A stretch of 56,467 nt of DNA from Nodosilinea sp. WJT8-NPBG4. GTDB lineage: Bacteria; Cyanobacteriota; Cyanobacteriia; Phormidesmidales; Phormidesmidaceae. Of this stretch, positions 8,533-20,055 are shown piece by piece. Location: NCBI GenBank assembly GCA_019359285.1, contig JAHHHQ010000071.1:1-56467 (forward strand). Reading direction: 5' to 3'. The notes under the pieces were generated by a model. It searched no databases. It saw only the letters and a program-made list of their open reading frames with translations, and had not been told where the DNA came from. A program made the position numbers and the translations under genes. The stretch's first letter is position 1; every line of letters starts with the position of its first letter.

Positions 8533-8555
8533 CTATCTATGATCTAGGTAGATAG
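8533..8555. promoter_or_regulatory. Inverted repeat and possible -10 upstream of acnA
   Basis: CTATCTA at 8533-8539 and TAGATAG at 8549-8555 form a 7-base dyad about 30 bases before the aconitase start. A TATGAT hexamer (8538-8543) overlaps the left arm and could be a -10 box, in which case the dyad is placed as an operator would be. No good -35 partner is visible, so this is tentative. Confidence 0.3.
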
Positions 8556-8586
8556 ATCCCCGTCGCGATCGGAGCGCCCAAGCCCT

Positions 8587-11280
<2,694 letters not shown>

Positions 11281-11378
11281 GGCGCTCTGGAACCCTGACG
11301 TTCCGTGTCCGTCAAGGGTAAAAATACGCAGGTGCTCCTAATCAACTCATCAACGACTCGTTAAGACTCGTTGAAGAT

Positions 11379-11414
11379 GGAGGCGTGGTCAAGGCAACCC
11401 CTGACCGCGCCTCC
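11379..11414 (+). terminator. Hairpin downstream of acnA
   Basis: GGAGGCGTGGTCAAGG and CCCTGACCGCGCCTCC pair almost fully around a tiny loop about 100 bases after the aconitase stop. The following bases are only moderately T-rich (TATAGTTTG), so termination is likely but not textbook. Confidence 0.5.
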
Positions 11415-11484
11415 TATAGTTTGAACATTGTCAAGGGAATTCTGACAGTACCTATTGCCATTAACCATTACCAGGGATGCCGGT

Positions 11485-12510
11485 ATGACCTCATCCATTG
11501 CCCCAGATCAGGATCCACAATTAGTCGAAGAGCAGCTCTCTAATGAGGCGATAGACACCGCTCGGGTTGTTAGCGTGCCGTCTACTTTAACCGTTGTTGA
11601 GGCGGTCGAGTTTGAGCAACAGGTGAAGCACCACTGCCTGAGCCAGCCAACCCCTGAAACCATCATTATTGACCTAAGCCAGACTCAGTTTATCGACAGC
11701 AGTGGCTTGGGGGCTCTAGTTATCTGCTATCGCACCTGCAACACCAAGGGTATTGCCATGGTGCTGCGGGGGGTGCAAGAGCAGGTACGCATGGTGCTAG
11801 CCCTGACCGACCTCGAGCAGCTGTTTACCTTTGAACCGGTTGCCGGTGAGCCCGAGAGCCCTGCCCTTAAACCCGAAATGCGGTTTGTAGCGCTGACCAC
11901 CCACCCCTCGGTGGCCTCGAAGGGCAAGCGCCTGATGGATATTGTCGGAGCGCTGGTGGGTCTGGTGCTGACCGCAGTGCTGTCGGTGCCCATTGTGATT
12001 GCCATTAAGCTCGAAGATGGCGGCCCAATTCTCTTTAAACAGGTGCGCTGCTCGTGGATGGGCAAACGCTTCCACATCTGGAAGTTTCGCTCCATGGTGA
12101 TCGATGCCGAAGCGCTCAAGGCCCAGGTTGAAAACGAAGTAGAAGGTCCCCTGTTTAAAAATGAAAACGACCCTCGCATCACTAAAGTGGGTCGTTTTCT
12201 GCGCCGCACTAGCCTCGACGAACTGCCCCAGTTTTGGAACGTGCTGCGGGGCGACATGAGCTTGGTAGGCACCCGTCCGCCTACTCCAGATGAAATTGAA
12301 CAGTACAAGGTGCCCGAGTGGCAGCGCCTTGATGTCAAACCCGGCATGACCGGCGAGTGGCAGGTCAACGGCCGCTCTACGGTGAAAAAGTTTGAAGACG
12401 TGATTCGGATGGATTTGGACTACCAGAAGAACTGGAGTCTGGCCTACGATATTCAGCTGATTCTTAAGACCGTTTTGGTGCTGTTCTCGAAGAAGGCGGG
12501 GGCGTCTTAG
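11485..12510 (+). CDS. STAS domain fused to polyprenyl-phosphate sugar-1-phosphate transferase
   Basis: A 341-residue two-part protein. Residues about 25-118 are a STAS (anti-sigma-antagonist type) domain with TIIIDLSQTQFIDSSGLGALV; Ser72/Ser73 occupy the site phosphorylated in SpoIIAA-like proteins. Residues about 147-341 are a WbaP/PglC-like phosphoglycosyl transferase: KGKRLMDIVGALVGLV with one membrane segment (150-173), GGPILFKQ, FHIWKFRSM, and RTSLDELPQFWNVLRGDMSL. The enzyme part moves a sugar phosphate to a lipid carrier as the first step of exopolysaccharide synthesis. The fusion suggests that a phospho-switch controls it. ATG 11485 with AGGGA seven bases upstream is preferred over TTG 11455. 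It stands alone, not in a polysaccharide cluster. Confidence 0.9.
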   Translation: MTSSIAPDQDPQLVEEQLSNEAIDTARVVSVPSTLTVVEAVEFEQQVKHHCLSQPTPETIIIDLSQTQFIDSSGLGALVICYRTCNTKGIAMVLRGVQEQVRMVLALTDLEQLFTFEPVAGEPESPALKPEMRFVALTTHPSVASKGKRLMDIVGALVGLVLTAVLSVPIVIAIKLEDGGPILFKQVRCSWMGKRFHIWKFRSMVIDAEALKAQVENEVEGPLFKNENDPRITKVGRFLRRTSLDELPQFWNVLRGDMSLVGTRPPTPDEIEQYKVPEWQRLDVKPGMTGEWQVNGRSTVKKFEDVIRMDLDYQKNWSLAYDIQLILKTVLVLFSKKAGAS

Positions 12511-12581
12511 GGCAGCGTTGAGCAGGATGGATGGGTGAATGGGGTGGGTAGGTGGATAGGTTGATCTGCTGGGAAACTCCT

Positions 12582-12616
12582 GACAATCTTTATTCTCCTT
12601 GAGAGTAAAGATTGTC
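12582..12616. terminator. Strong 16-base-pair hairpin between the STAS-transferase and ycf66 genes
   Basis: The arms GACAATCTTTATTCTC and GAGAGTAAAGATTGTC pair over 16 positions (one G-U) around a 3-base loop. It lies 71 bases after the transferase stop and about 75 before the ycf66-like start. No T-run follows on either strand, so it may be a processing or stability element instead of a classical terminator. Confidence 0.45.
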
Positions 12617-12692
12617 CGCTTTAGAGAAGCCGTACAGTCGCACCTGGTCTAGCAAGCCGCGATAGAGTAGTGGTGTTGAGATAGCGGGCACG

Positions 12693-13841
12693 GTGGGCGG
12701 CATGGGGGTTCATGTTCTAGCGATCGCAGTTTGGTTGGGCAGCATCTCGCTCTATGGGGCCGCCTTCTTTTTCCCTGAAGTGCATCGTCGCCACGACTTT
12801 TTTTGGAGCGGGGTGGGGGCATTCTACGGCCTGGTGCTGTGGTTTAGCGCTGTTCAAACTTCGCCTACTGAGCTGTTGGGTCATCTAGCGAGCGTGCTGC
12901 TGTTGGGCTGGCTGGGTTGGCAAACCCTAAGTCTGCGCCGCAAGCGCACGTCGCTAGATTTGCAGACGCCCGTTACTCAAGATTCATGGTCAACCTTTGG
13001 GCGACAGCTGAGGCAGTGGGCAGTCGATCTGCTGCGGGGCACTCCTCTGGAACGGTGGCTACCTGAAGCAGAAGACGGCAGACTGCCGGGCGATCCGGCG
13101 ATCGCCACCAGCGAAATTCGGGCGTCGTCCCTCAAAGATGTGGACTACGAATTTGTCGATGAGTTAGCGCCTAGCCCTCGCCGGATATCGTCCCCTGGGG
13201 CCATCCCTTCTGAGACCGTGGGCCACATTCCAGAACCCGTTGTTTTAGAACCCGCCAAATCTTCATTGCCGCCACCGGTCAAGGCAACGCGATCGCCTCA
13301 ACCCCGCGCTCCGCAGGCTGTACCAGCCTCCAAGACTCCTCAGAATTCTCCCAAAACTCCCCCCAAAACTTCTCAAGTTAAGACGAAGCAGAAGGCCCCT
13401 ACAGTTGGGGGCAGGTTAGCCGAGCTAAAGGCTTGGGTGGGAGACATCGTCAAAGCCAAAACTAGCCCTAAACCCAAGCGAGTGGTAATCGAAATTCCGC
13501 CCCGGCCCTCGCCATTGACCAAAGCCAATCGTCCACCTGCCGCTAGCCCCGCTCCCACTGCCAAAGCTACGTCGGGCGTAGACCAACCCTCGACAGTGAC
13601 TATCGTTGATGCCGAGGCAACGGAGAGTTTCGACGGGTTTGAAGAAGACAATCCCCGGAAGGATACTCCTTCTAAGTCGGTTCCCGGTTCTGGAATACCA
13701 CAGGATACAAGCTCAAACCTCGACAATCCAATCGTCCCAGAACCCGATGCCGTTGAAGAGACTAGCCCATACCCTCAGGTCCGTGAGGTTTCTAGCATTC
13801 CTGAAGCCGAGGAAGAGGAAAATTGGCCCAGCGATCTATAG
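12693..13841 (+). CDS. Ycf66-family protein with long disordered tail
   Basis: A 382-residue protein. The first ~90 residues hold three membrane segments and the Ycf66 pattern: FFFPEVHRRHDFFWSGVG, then LVLWFSAVQ, then LLLGWLGWQTLSLRRKRT. Ycf66 proteins occur in cyanobacteria and some plastids, with unknown function. The remaining ~290 residues are low-complexity, rich in Pro, Ser, Lys and Thr, and end acidic (PEAEEEENWPSDL); this part is probably disordered and cytoplasmic. GTG 12693 or ATG 12702 could start it. It stands alone before ileS. The long tail exceeds the core family length. Confidence 0.75.
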   Translation: MGGMGVHVLAIAVWLGSISLYGAAFFFPEVHRRHDFFWSGVGAFYGLVLWFSAVQTSPTELLGHLASVLLLGWLGWQTLSLRRKRTSLDLQTPVTQDSWSTFGRQLRQWAVDLLRGTPLERWLPEAEDGRLPGDPAIATSEIRASSLKDVDYEFVDELAPSPRRISSPGAIPSETVGHIPEPVVLEPAKSSLPPPVKATRSPQPRAPQAVPASKTPQNSPKTPPKTSQVKTKQKAPTVGGRLAELKAWVGDIVKAKTSPKPKRVVIEIPPRPSPLTKANRPPAASPAPTAKATSGVDQPSTVTIVDAEATESFDGFEEDNPRKDTPSKSVPGSGIPQDTSSNLDNPIVPEPDAVEETSPYPQVREVSSIPEAEEEENWPSDL

Positions 13842-14005
13842 GTCGTTCTCTCCGCCCCTGAGCGCTAAGATTAGCCCGACAATTGCCCTCAACCTGGCCT
13901 AATGTATATAGATGGCTCACGAGAGGCGACCCCTAGCAATTTTCAAGCGGGCCAAATCTGCCATAATGGCGCGAGCATTCTTTTACCTTTAGTCAACCTC
14001 CGGCT

Positions 14006-16888
14006 GTGACAGACCCTAAAAGCTACAAAGATACCGTTCTTCTCCCCCAGACCAGTTTTGACATGCGGGCCAACGCCACCCAGCGCGAGCCTGAGATTCA
14101 AGCGTTTTGGGCCGAAAACCAAATCTACGAAACTCTGTCGACCAGCAACCCCGGCGAGATTTTTGTGCTGCACGACGGGCCGCCCTACGCTAATGGCGAC
14201 CTGCACATTGGCCACGCCCTCAACAAAATTCTGAAAGACACAATCAACAAATACCAGCTGCTCAAAGGCCGTAAAGTTCGCTACGTTCCAGGATGGGACT
14301 GCCACGGTCTGCCGATTGAGCTCAAGGTGCTTCAAGCTATGGACCCGGAAGCGCGGGCCAATCTAACGCCGATCAAGCTGCGCTACAAAGCCAAAGCCTT
14401 TGCCCTTAAAGCGATCGATCGCCAGCGGGAGAGCTTCAAACGCTACGGTATTTGGGGCGACTGGGATCACCCCTACATGACGCTGCTGCCCGAGTACGAG
14501 GCGGCTCAGATTGAGGTGTTTGGGCAGATGTACCTGAAGGGCTACATTTATCGCGGCCTCAAGTCTGTCCACTGGAGCCCCACCTCTCAGACAGCCCTAG
14601 CAGAGGCCGAGCTGGAGTATCCCGAAGGGCACACCTCCCCCAGCATCTACGCAGCGTTTCCCATGCTGAGTGCGTCTCCTGACGCAAAGGCAGCGTTGGA
14701 GCCATACCTGGGCGAGCTAGGCGTGGCGATCTGGACGACCACCCCCTGGACGATTCCGGCCAACTTGGGAGTAGCGGTGAATGGGGAGCTGACCTACGCC
14801 ATAGTCGAGGTGGCGTTTGGGAAGCCCTTCAAATACCTGATCATTGCCAAGGATCTGTGCGATCGCATGGCCCAGGTGCTTGGCTCTGAACTTACCCTTA
14901 AGGCCGAAATCAAAGGTGCGGCCTTAGAGTACTCCACCTATCGCCATCCGCTGTTCGATCGCACCAGCCCCATTCTGATCGGCGGCGACTACGTCACCAC
15001 CGAGTCGGGCACAGGCCTGGTACACACCGCTCCCGGCCACGGTGAAGAAGACTTTAAAGTCGGTCAGCGCTACGGTCTGCCGGTGCTCTGCCCTGTGGAT
15101 GAAAAGGGTGACATGACCGAAGAGGCTGGTCCTTTCGTCGGGCTCAACGTGCTCACCAACGCCAACCCAGCGGTGATTGAAGCCCTGCAAAAGGCGGGTT
15201 CTCTGCTCAAGCACGAGCCCTACGTTCACAAATACCCCTACGACTGGCGCACCAAGCAGCCCACCATCTACCGCGCCACCGAGCAGTGGTTTGCCTCAGT
15301 CGAAGGCTTCCGCGACGAGGCGCTGAAGGCAATTAAGTCGGTGCAGTGGATTCCGGCCACGGGCGAAAACCGGATTACGGCTATGGTGGGCGATCGCTCC
15401 GACTGGTGCATCTCGCGCCAGCGCACCTGGGGCATGCCGATCCCCGTGTTCTACGACGAAGCCACGGGCGAACCCCTGCTCAACGAAACAACCCTGGCCC
15501 ACATCAAGGCCCTCTTTGCCGAAAAAGGCTCCGACGCCTGGTGGGAGTTGACCGAAGCGGAACTCTTGCCAGAACAGTACCGCAACAACGGCCACACCTA
15601 CCGCAAGGGCACCGACACCATGGATGTGTGGTTTGACTCTGGCTCCTCCTGGGCGGCAGTGGTCCAGCAGCGCGGCGAGCTGGAATATCCCGTGGATCTG
15701 TACCTGGAAGGCTCTGACCAGCACCGGGGCTGGTTCCAGTCGAGCTTGCTGACCAGCGTCGCCGTAAATGGCTGCGCTCCCTACAAAACTGTGCTCACCC
15801 ATGGCTTTACCCTCGATGAGCAGGGCCGCAAGATGAGCAAATCCATCGGCAACGTGGTAGACCCGGCCATCGTGATCAACGGCGGCAAAAATCAAAAAGC
15901 AGAGCCGCCCTACGGGGCCGATGTGCTGCGCCTCTGGGTATCGTCGGTGGACTATTCTTCCGATGTACCGTTGGGGGGCAACATCCTCAAGCAGATGTCG
16001 GACGTGTACCGCAAGATTCGCAACACGGCACGATTTTTGCTGGGCAACCTGCACGACTTCGACCCGGCCAAGGACGCGGTACCCTACGACCAGCTGCCCG
16101 AGCTCGATCGCTACATGCTGCACCGCATGACCGAGGTATTTACTGACATCACCGACGCCTTCGAGACCTACCAGTTCTTCCGGTTCTTCCAAACCGTGCA
16201 GAATTTCTGTGCGGTCGATCTGTCAAACTTTTACCTGGATGCCGCTAAGGATCGGCTGTACATCAGTGCGGCAGATTCGTTCCGGCGACGCAGCTGTCAG
16301 ACGGTGCTGGCGATCGCGATCGAAAACCTGGCCCGCTCGATTGCCCCAGTGCTCTCCCACATGGCCGAAGACATTTGGCAAAACCTGCCCTACCCCACCG
16401 CCCACAAATCGGTGTTTCAAGCGGGTTGGGTACAAATGGATGACCAGTGGCAGCAGCCGGAGTTGGCCGATACCTGGAGCCAGATTCGCACCGTGCGCCA
16501 GGAAGTGAACCGAGTGCTAGAGCGGGCCCGCACCGCTAAGGACATTGGCTCCTCGCTGGAAGCTAAGGCGCTGCTGTATGTGGCCGATCCAGAACTGCGG
16601 GCGAAGCTGGCGGCGATGAATCCTGCGGATGCAGTCGCCCCCGCCTCTAACCACGTGGACGAACTGCGCTACCTGTTCCTGGTTTCCCAGGTGGAGGTGC
16701 TAGATACTCCTGACGCCCTGGCGGGCGTGAAGTGCAGTAGTGAATCCGACGCGTTGGGCATTGGCGTGGTGGATGCCGAGGGTGAGAAGTGCGATCGCTG
16801 CTGGAACTACTCCACCCACGTGGGCGAGAGCAGCGATAATCCAACGATCTGCGATCGCTGCGTTGAAGCTCTAATCGGTGCGTTTTAG
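14006..16888 (+). CDS. ileS: Isoleucyl-tRNA synthetase
   Basis: A complete 960-residue class I synthetase charging tRNA-Ile. Class I signatures: GDLHIGHALNK (HIGH box, residues ~64-74) and KMSKSIGN (KMSKS box, ~610). The CP1 editing domain lies between them, with TTPWTIPANLG and the SGTGLVHTAPGHGEEDF motif. At the C terminus the zinc module CDRCWNY ... CDRCVEAL is intact, as in bacterial type 1 IleS. The start is GTG at 14006 (VTDPKSYKDTVLLP). Fourteen bases separate its stop from the Uma2 gene, so cotranscription is likely. Confidence 0.97.
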   Translation: MTDPKSYKDTVLLPQTSFDMRANATQREPEIQAFWAENQIYETLSTSNPGEIFVLHDGPPYANGDLHIGHALNKILKDTINKYQLLKGRKVRYVPGWDCHGLPIELKVLQAMDPEARANLTPIKLRYKAKAFALKAIDRQRESFKRYGIWGDWDHPYMTLLPEYEAAQIEVFGQMYLKGYIYRGLKSVHWSPTSQTALAEAELEYPEGHTSPSIYAAFPMLSASPDAKAALEPYLGELGVAIWTTTPWTIPANLGVAVNGELTYAIVEVAFGKPFKYLIIAKDLCDRMAQVLGSELTLKAEIKGAALEYSTYRHPLFDRTSPILIGGDYVTTESGTGLVHTAPGHGEEDFKVGQRYGLPVLCPVDEKGDMTEEAGPFVGLNVLTNANPAVIEALQKAGSLLKHEPYVHKYPYDWRTKQPTIYRATEQWFASVEGFRDEALKAIKSVQWIPATGENRITAMVGDRSDWCISRQRTWGMPIPVFYDEATGEPLLNETTLAHIKALFAEKGSDAWWELTEAELLPEQYRNNGHTYRKGTDTMDVWFDSGSSWAAVVQQRGELEYPVDLYLEGSDQHRGWFQSSLLTSVAVNGCAPYKTVLTHGFTLDEQGRKMSKSIGNVVDPAIVINGGKNQKAEPPYGADVLRLWVSSVDYSSDVPLGGNILKQMSDVYRKIRNTARFLLGNLHDFDPAKDAVPYDQLPELDRYMLHRMTEVFTDITDAFETYQFFRFFQTVQNFCAVDLSNFYLDAAKDRLYISAADSFRRRSCQTVLAIAIENLARSIAPVLSHMAEDIWQNLPYPTAHKSVFQAGWVQMDDQWQQPELADTWSQIRTVRQEVNRVLERARTAKDIGSSLEAKALLYVADPELRAKLAAMNPADAVAPASNHVDELRYLFLVSQVEVLDTPDALAGVKCSSESDALGIGVVDAEGEKCDRCWNYSTHVGESSDNPTICDRCVEALIGAF

Positions 16889-16902
16889 AAGAGAGCGGTG
16901 GG

Positions 16903-17526
16903 ATGTTTCTCCTCAATGATGTCTCGAATCGGTTAGCTCTAAAAGACTCGGAAGAACGGCGGGTCTTTAGCCAGGTGTCTTGGCAGCAGTACGAGGCCCT
17001 GCTGGCCGATTTGGGGGAAAAGTCTCCCTATCGAGTGCATTTCTTAGCCGGAGATTTAGAGGTTGTGGCTCCCAGTCGTTGCCATGAGAGCGGGAGAACT
17101 CAGATTGGCAACCTTCTAGAAAGGTACTTTCTAGAAACCAATATTGAATACTTTCCTATGGGGTCGACCACCCTGCGTCGGCCAGAGAGGCAGGCGGGGG
17201 GCGAACCTGATGAAAGCTACTGCATTGAGTTAGATAAGGACTTCCCCGATTTGGCGATCGAAGTGGTCGTCACCAGCGGCAGCATTAACCGATTAGAACT
17301 CTATCACCGCCTAGGCGTGCGTGAAGTCTGGTTTTGGCAAAATGAGCGGATGGCCATCTACCACCGTCGAGCAGACACCCCAGCTCAGTTCACCGCTACT
17401 GCTGGATACGAACCCATTACCCGCAGCGAGCTGCTACCCAATTTAGATATCGATCTGTTGACCCGCTGCCTGCAAAACCCCAACCCCCTTGCTGCTGCCA
17501 GAGCTTTTCGCCAGGGGCTTCAGTGA
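16903..17526 (+). CDS. Uma2-family (DUF820) PD-(D/E)XK nuclease-like protein
   Basis: A 207-residue protein of the Uma2 family, which is greatly expanded in cyanobacteria. Family marks are GDLEVVAPSRCHE near 50-62, EPDESYCI (acidic metal-site candidate), PDLAIEVVVTSGSINRLELY (the E-x-x motif and following Lys/Arg-containing helix) and GVREVWFWQNERMAIY. The fold is restriction-endonuclease-like. Biological roles are unproven, and many copies are probably inactive or domesticated. It follows ileS closely on the same strand and converges with the K+ channel gene 21 bases away. Confidence 0.85.
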   Translation: MFLLNDVSNRLALKDSEERRVFSQVSWQQYEALLADLGEKSPYRVHFLAGDLEVVAPSRCHESGRTQIGNLLERYFLETNIEYFPMGSTTLRRPERQAGGEPDESYCIELDKDFPDLAIEVVVTSGSINRLELYHRLGVREVWFWQNERMAIYHRRADTPAQFTATAGYEPITRSELLPNLDIDLLTRCLQNPNPLAAARAFRQGLQ

Positions 17527-17547
17527 ATTGTCGGGGAGTCTTTATAT

Positions 17548-18609
17548 CTACCGCGCAATGGGGCTGATGATTTGGCTCAGCAGCCGCAGCTGGTCGGCAT
17601 TGCCCATGCTGATCACCATATCGCCCGGGTAAAGGCGAGTATCAGCACTGGGGGCAAAAATCAGTACTCCACCGTCTCGACGAATGGCCAAAATCAGGGC
17701 CCCCGACTGGCGGCCCAGCTGCGCCTCAGCCAGGGTTTTGCCAATGATTGGACAGCTCTCGGGCAGCAGTAAAAACTCCTCGACATAGACCGCGCGTTCG
17801 GCTCCGGTGAGCATGCCGTCTAAGAAATCTACCACCTGGGGCCGCAGGGCCGCCGCCGCCATCCGCTTGCCGCCAGTAATGTAGGGCGACACCACGACAT
17901 CGGCCCCGCCCCGCTGCAGCTTGAGAATGGCCTCTTCGCTGCTAGCCCTAGCAATGGTGCGAATACCGGGGGCCAGGGTCTTGGCCGAGAGCACAATGTA
18001 GAGATTTTCGGCATCGGAGGGCAGGGCCGCCACCAGACACCGGGCTCGCTCTACCCCAGCCTGGAGCAACGTTTGGTCTTGGGTGGCGTCACCCTGAAGC
18101 GTGACGTATCCCAACTGTTGGGCCCTTCGCACCGCGCCATCGTCAGAGTCAACCACGACGAAAGGAATGTTTTCCGCAAGAAACTCTGTAGCGACCTGGC
18201 GACCCGTACGGCCGAGGCCACAGATAATATAGTGGCCCTGCATAGATTCCATAAATCTGCGCCGCTTAAGTGAGCGAAATCCAGCCTGAAAGTGCCCCTG
18301 CACAATAGCCTCGGTGAGGTTGTTAAGGATGTAGGCAATCACGCCTACCCCCGTCATAATCAGCAGGATAGTAAATAGTCGCCCCCTAGGGCTCAGGGGG
18401 TTCGTTTCCCCAAAGCCTACCGTTGAAAGGGTAATCACCGCCATGTAGACCGAGTCTAACCAGCTCCACCCCTCCACAAAGTGGTACCAGAACACTCCCG
18501 CTACCATCACACAGCCCAGGGCGATCGCCCCACGAATTAGGTGCTGCTGAGTGCGCCGATAGTTTTCCTCAACAATCGTTTCGCCATAGCGGGAGCGGTT
18601 AAGGCGCAC
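17548..18609 (-). CDS. Potassium channel with RCK (TrkA-N/TrkA-C) domains
   Basis: A 353-residue protein. Two membrane helices (~28-48 and ~78-100) flank a pore loop with the selectivity filter TVGFGE near residues 63-68; GFG marks K+ selectivity. The cytoplasmic part begins with a Rossmann TrkA-N domain (YIICGLGRTGRQVATEFL, ligand-binding glycines) and ends with a TrkA-C domain of ~80 residues. This is the MthK/Kch two-helix layout, a tetrameric channel in the plasma or thylakoid membrane gated by ligand or nucleotide binding. It resembles SynK-type thylakoid channels in general organisation only. Leftward and transcribed alone. Confidence 0.9.
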   Translation of the reverse strand: MRLNRSRYGETIVEENYRRTQQHLIRGAIALGCVMVAGVFWYHFVEGWSWLDSVYMAVITLSTVGFGETNPLSPRGRLFTILLIMTGVGVIAYILNNLTEAIVQGHFQAGFRSLKRRRFMESMQGHYIICGLGRTGRQVATEFLAENIPFVVVDSDDGAVRRAQQLGYVTLQGDATQDQTLLQAGVERARCLVAALPSDAENLYIVLSAKTLAPGIRTIARASSEEAILKLQRGGADVVVSPYITGGKRMAAAALRPQVVDFLDGMLTGAERAVYVEEFLLLPESCPIIGKTLAEAQLGRQSGALILAIRRDGGVLIFAPSADTRLYPGDMVISMGNADQLRLLSQIISPIAR

Positions 18610-18712
18610 AGGGGTTGACCATTAAACTTGGCTCTAAACATTCATTGGCCCTAAAGCACGGTCCAGCCTTTAAGCTACCGTAGCCGTGGCCGCTCTAGAC
18701 TTTAAAAGTAAA

Positions 18713-18736
18713 GCGCCCTGGGGTTAGCCAGGGCGC
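18713..18736 (-). terminator. Terminator after the 65-residue gene
   Basis: A perfect 9-base-pair hairpin, GCGCCCTGG and CCAGGGCGC with a 6-base loop, lies 24 bases past the stop of the leftward small gene. On that strand the stem is followed by TTTACTTTT, as expected for an intrinsic terminator. Confidence 0.7.
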
Positions 18737-18759
18737 GCCGTTTCCACCTAGAGAAAACT

Positions 18760-18957
18760 TTAGTCAGCCAAGCGCACTCGTCCAGAGCGAATATTGTCAA
18801 ACACCTGGTTGATGTACTGGCGATCGCGGGCGGTCAGCAGGGGATTGCTCAACATCGCCGTCGATAGGCTCAGATGGTCGCGGCGGCTCAAAGTCCCTTG
18901 CTCTATGGCAACGCTAACAAGCGACTGAATATCTGGGGCGGGTAGAGACGACACCAT
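18760..18957 (-). CDS. Small conserved cyanobacterial protein of unknown function
   Basis: A 65-residue, mostly helical protein with no signal peptide or metal-binding motif. The sequence (ATG with GAGGA nine bases upstream, then MVSSLPAPDIQSLVSVA; centre LSRRDHLSLSTAMLSN; end VFDNIRSGRVRLAD) resembles short cyanobacterial proteins often annotated only as hypothetical. A good ribosome site before it and a terminator after it support a real, single-gene unit. Function unknown. Confidence 0.7.
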   Translation of the reverse strand: MVSSLPAPDIQSLVSVAIEQGTLSRRDHLSLSTAMLSNPLLTARDRQYINQVFDNIRSGRVRLAD

Positions 18958-19184
18958 GATTGCAAATCCTCAATTCAGGAGTGACGATAGTAGAAGCTTG
19001 CAGGGCGATACCGCAGGTTGCGTTGTAGCCCTTGCTACATTTCATGCTTCCTCCAGCATGCCCAATCCCTAAACAGTACGGTTGAGCGACTGGTAAAGAT
19101 TCAGTAAACCTGTATTAAAGCTTGGTCAATGACAGGCTTTCCACAGAAAAGCTACGGAAAACAGCGCAAAACAAGGAGCACCAC

Positions 19185-19958
19185 ATGGAAATTCATCGGG
19201 TAGCGGCCTTTCGCGACAACTACATTTTTGTGCTCCACGACATCGCGCAGGGACAGGCCGCCGTGGTTGACCCCGGCGACGCCGAGCCAGTGCTTCATAC
19301 CCTAAAGGAGCTGGGTGCAACGCTAACTGCCATTTTCAACACCCACCACCACAGCGACCACGTAGGCGGCAACCGCCAGCTGCTAGAGCAATTTCCCCAG
19401 GCCCAGGTCTACGGTGGCGCTGAGGATCGGGGTCGCATTCCCGGGCAGACCCATTCTTTGCAGGAGGGGGATCGGGTGCAGATCTGTAATCGCCCAGCCG
19501 AGGTTATTTTTGTGCCCGGCCACACCCGCGCCCACATTGCCTATTACATGGCTCCGGCTACACCCAACGACTGGGGAGAACTCTTTTGCGGCGACACCCT
19601 ATTTGCCGGAGGCTGCGGCCGCCTATTTGAGGGCACCCCGCAGCAGATGGTTGAGTCGCTGGGCAAGCTGCGTCAGCTGCCCGACACCACCCGGGTATGG
19701 TGCGCCCACGAGTACACGCTGAGCAACCTCAAGTTTGCCGTCACCGTGGATGGCACCAACCCTGCCCTGCAACAGCGGTTGAAACAGGTGCAGGCTGCCC
19801 GCGCCCAAGACCAGCCCACGGTACCCACCGAGCTAGGGCTCGAAAAGCAAACCAATCCCTTCCTTCGGTGGGATGAGGCCAGCCTACAGCGGGCGATGAA
19901 CAGCACCTCGACGGTACAGACCTTTGCCCGGTTGAGGGGCAAAAAAGACCTATTCTAG
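19185..19958 (+). CDS. gloB: Hydroxyacylglutathione hydrolase (glyoxalase II)
   Basis: A 257-residue metallo-β-lactamase-fold enzyme that hydrolyses S-lactoylglutathione to lactate and glutathione, the second step of methylglyoxal detoxification. The metal motif THHHSDHVGG is at residues ~51-60, followed by FVPGHTRAHIAYY and FCGDTLFAGGCGRLFEG, and the HEYTLSNLKFA substrate region typical of GloB. ATG 19185 is chosen because it follows AAGGAG at good spacing and begins MEIHRVAAFRDNYIF, the family's normal start; an upstream TTG frame adds unrelated residues. Full length. Confidence 0.93.
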   Translation: MEIHRVAAFRDNYIFVLHDIAQGQAAVVDPGDAEPVLHTLKELGATLTAIFNTHHHSDHVGGNRQLLEQFPQAQVYGGAEDRGRIPGQTHSLQEGDRVQICNRPAEVIFVPGHTRAHIAYYMAPATPNDWGELFCGDTLFAGGCGRLFEGTPQQMVESLGKLRQLPDTTRVWCAHEYTLSNLKFAVTVDGTNPALQQRLKQVQAARAQDQPTVPTELGLEKQTNPFLRWDEASLQRAMNSTSTVQTFARLRGKKDLF

Positions 19959-20055
19959 GCTCAGCCAGGGAACGGTTGCTATACAATCACAACAGCAGCA
20001 CATCCTGGGGTAAACCACCCTAGACCACAACTATTCAGAAGGGCGACACCTGGCT

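Noticed and set aside
15296..16192. A 298-residue open frame antisense to ileS
   Set aside because: Its residues mirror conserved IleS codons and no ribosome site or domain is visible.
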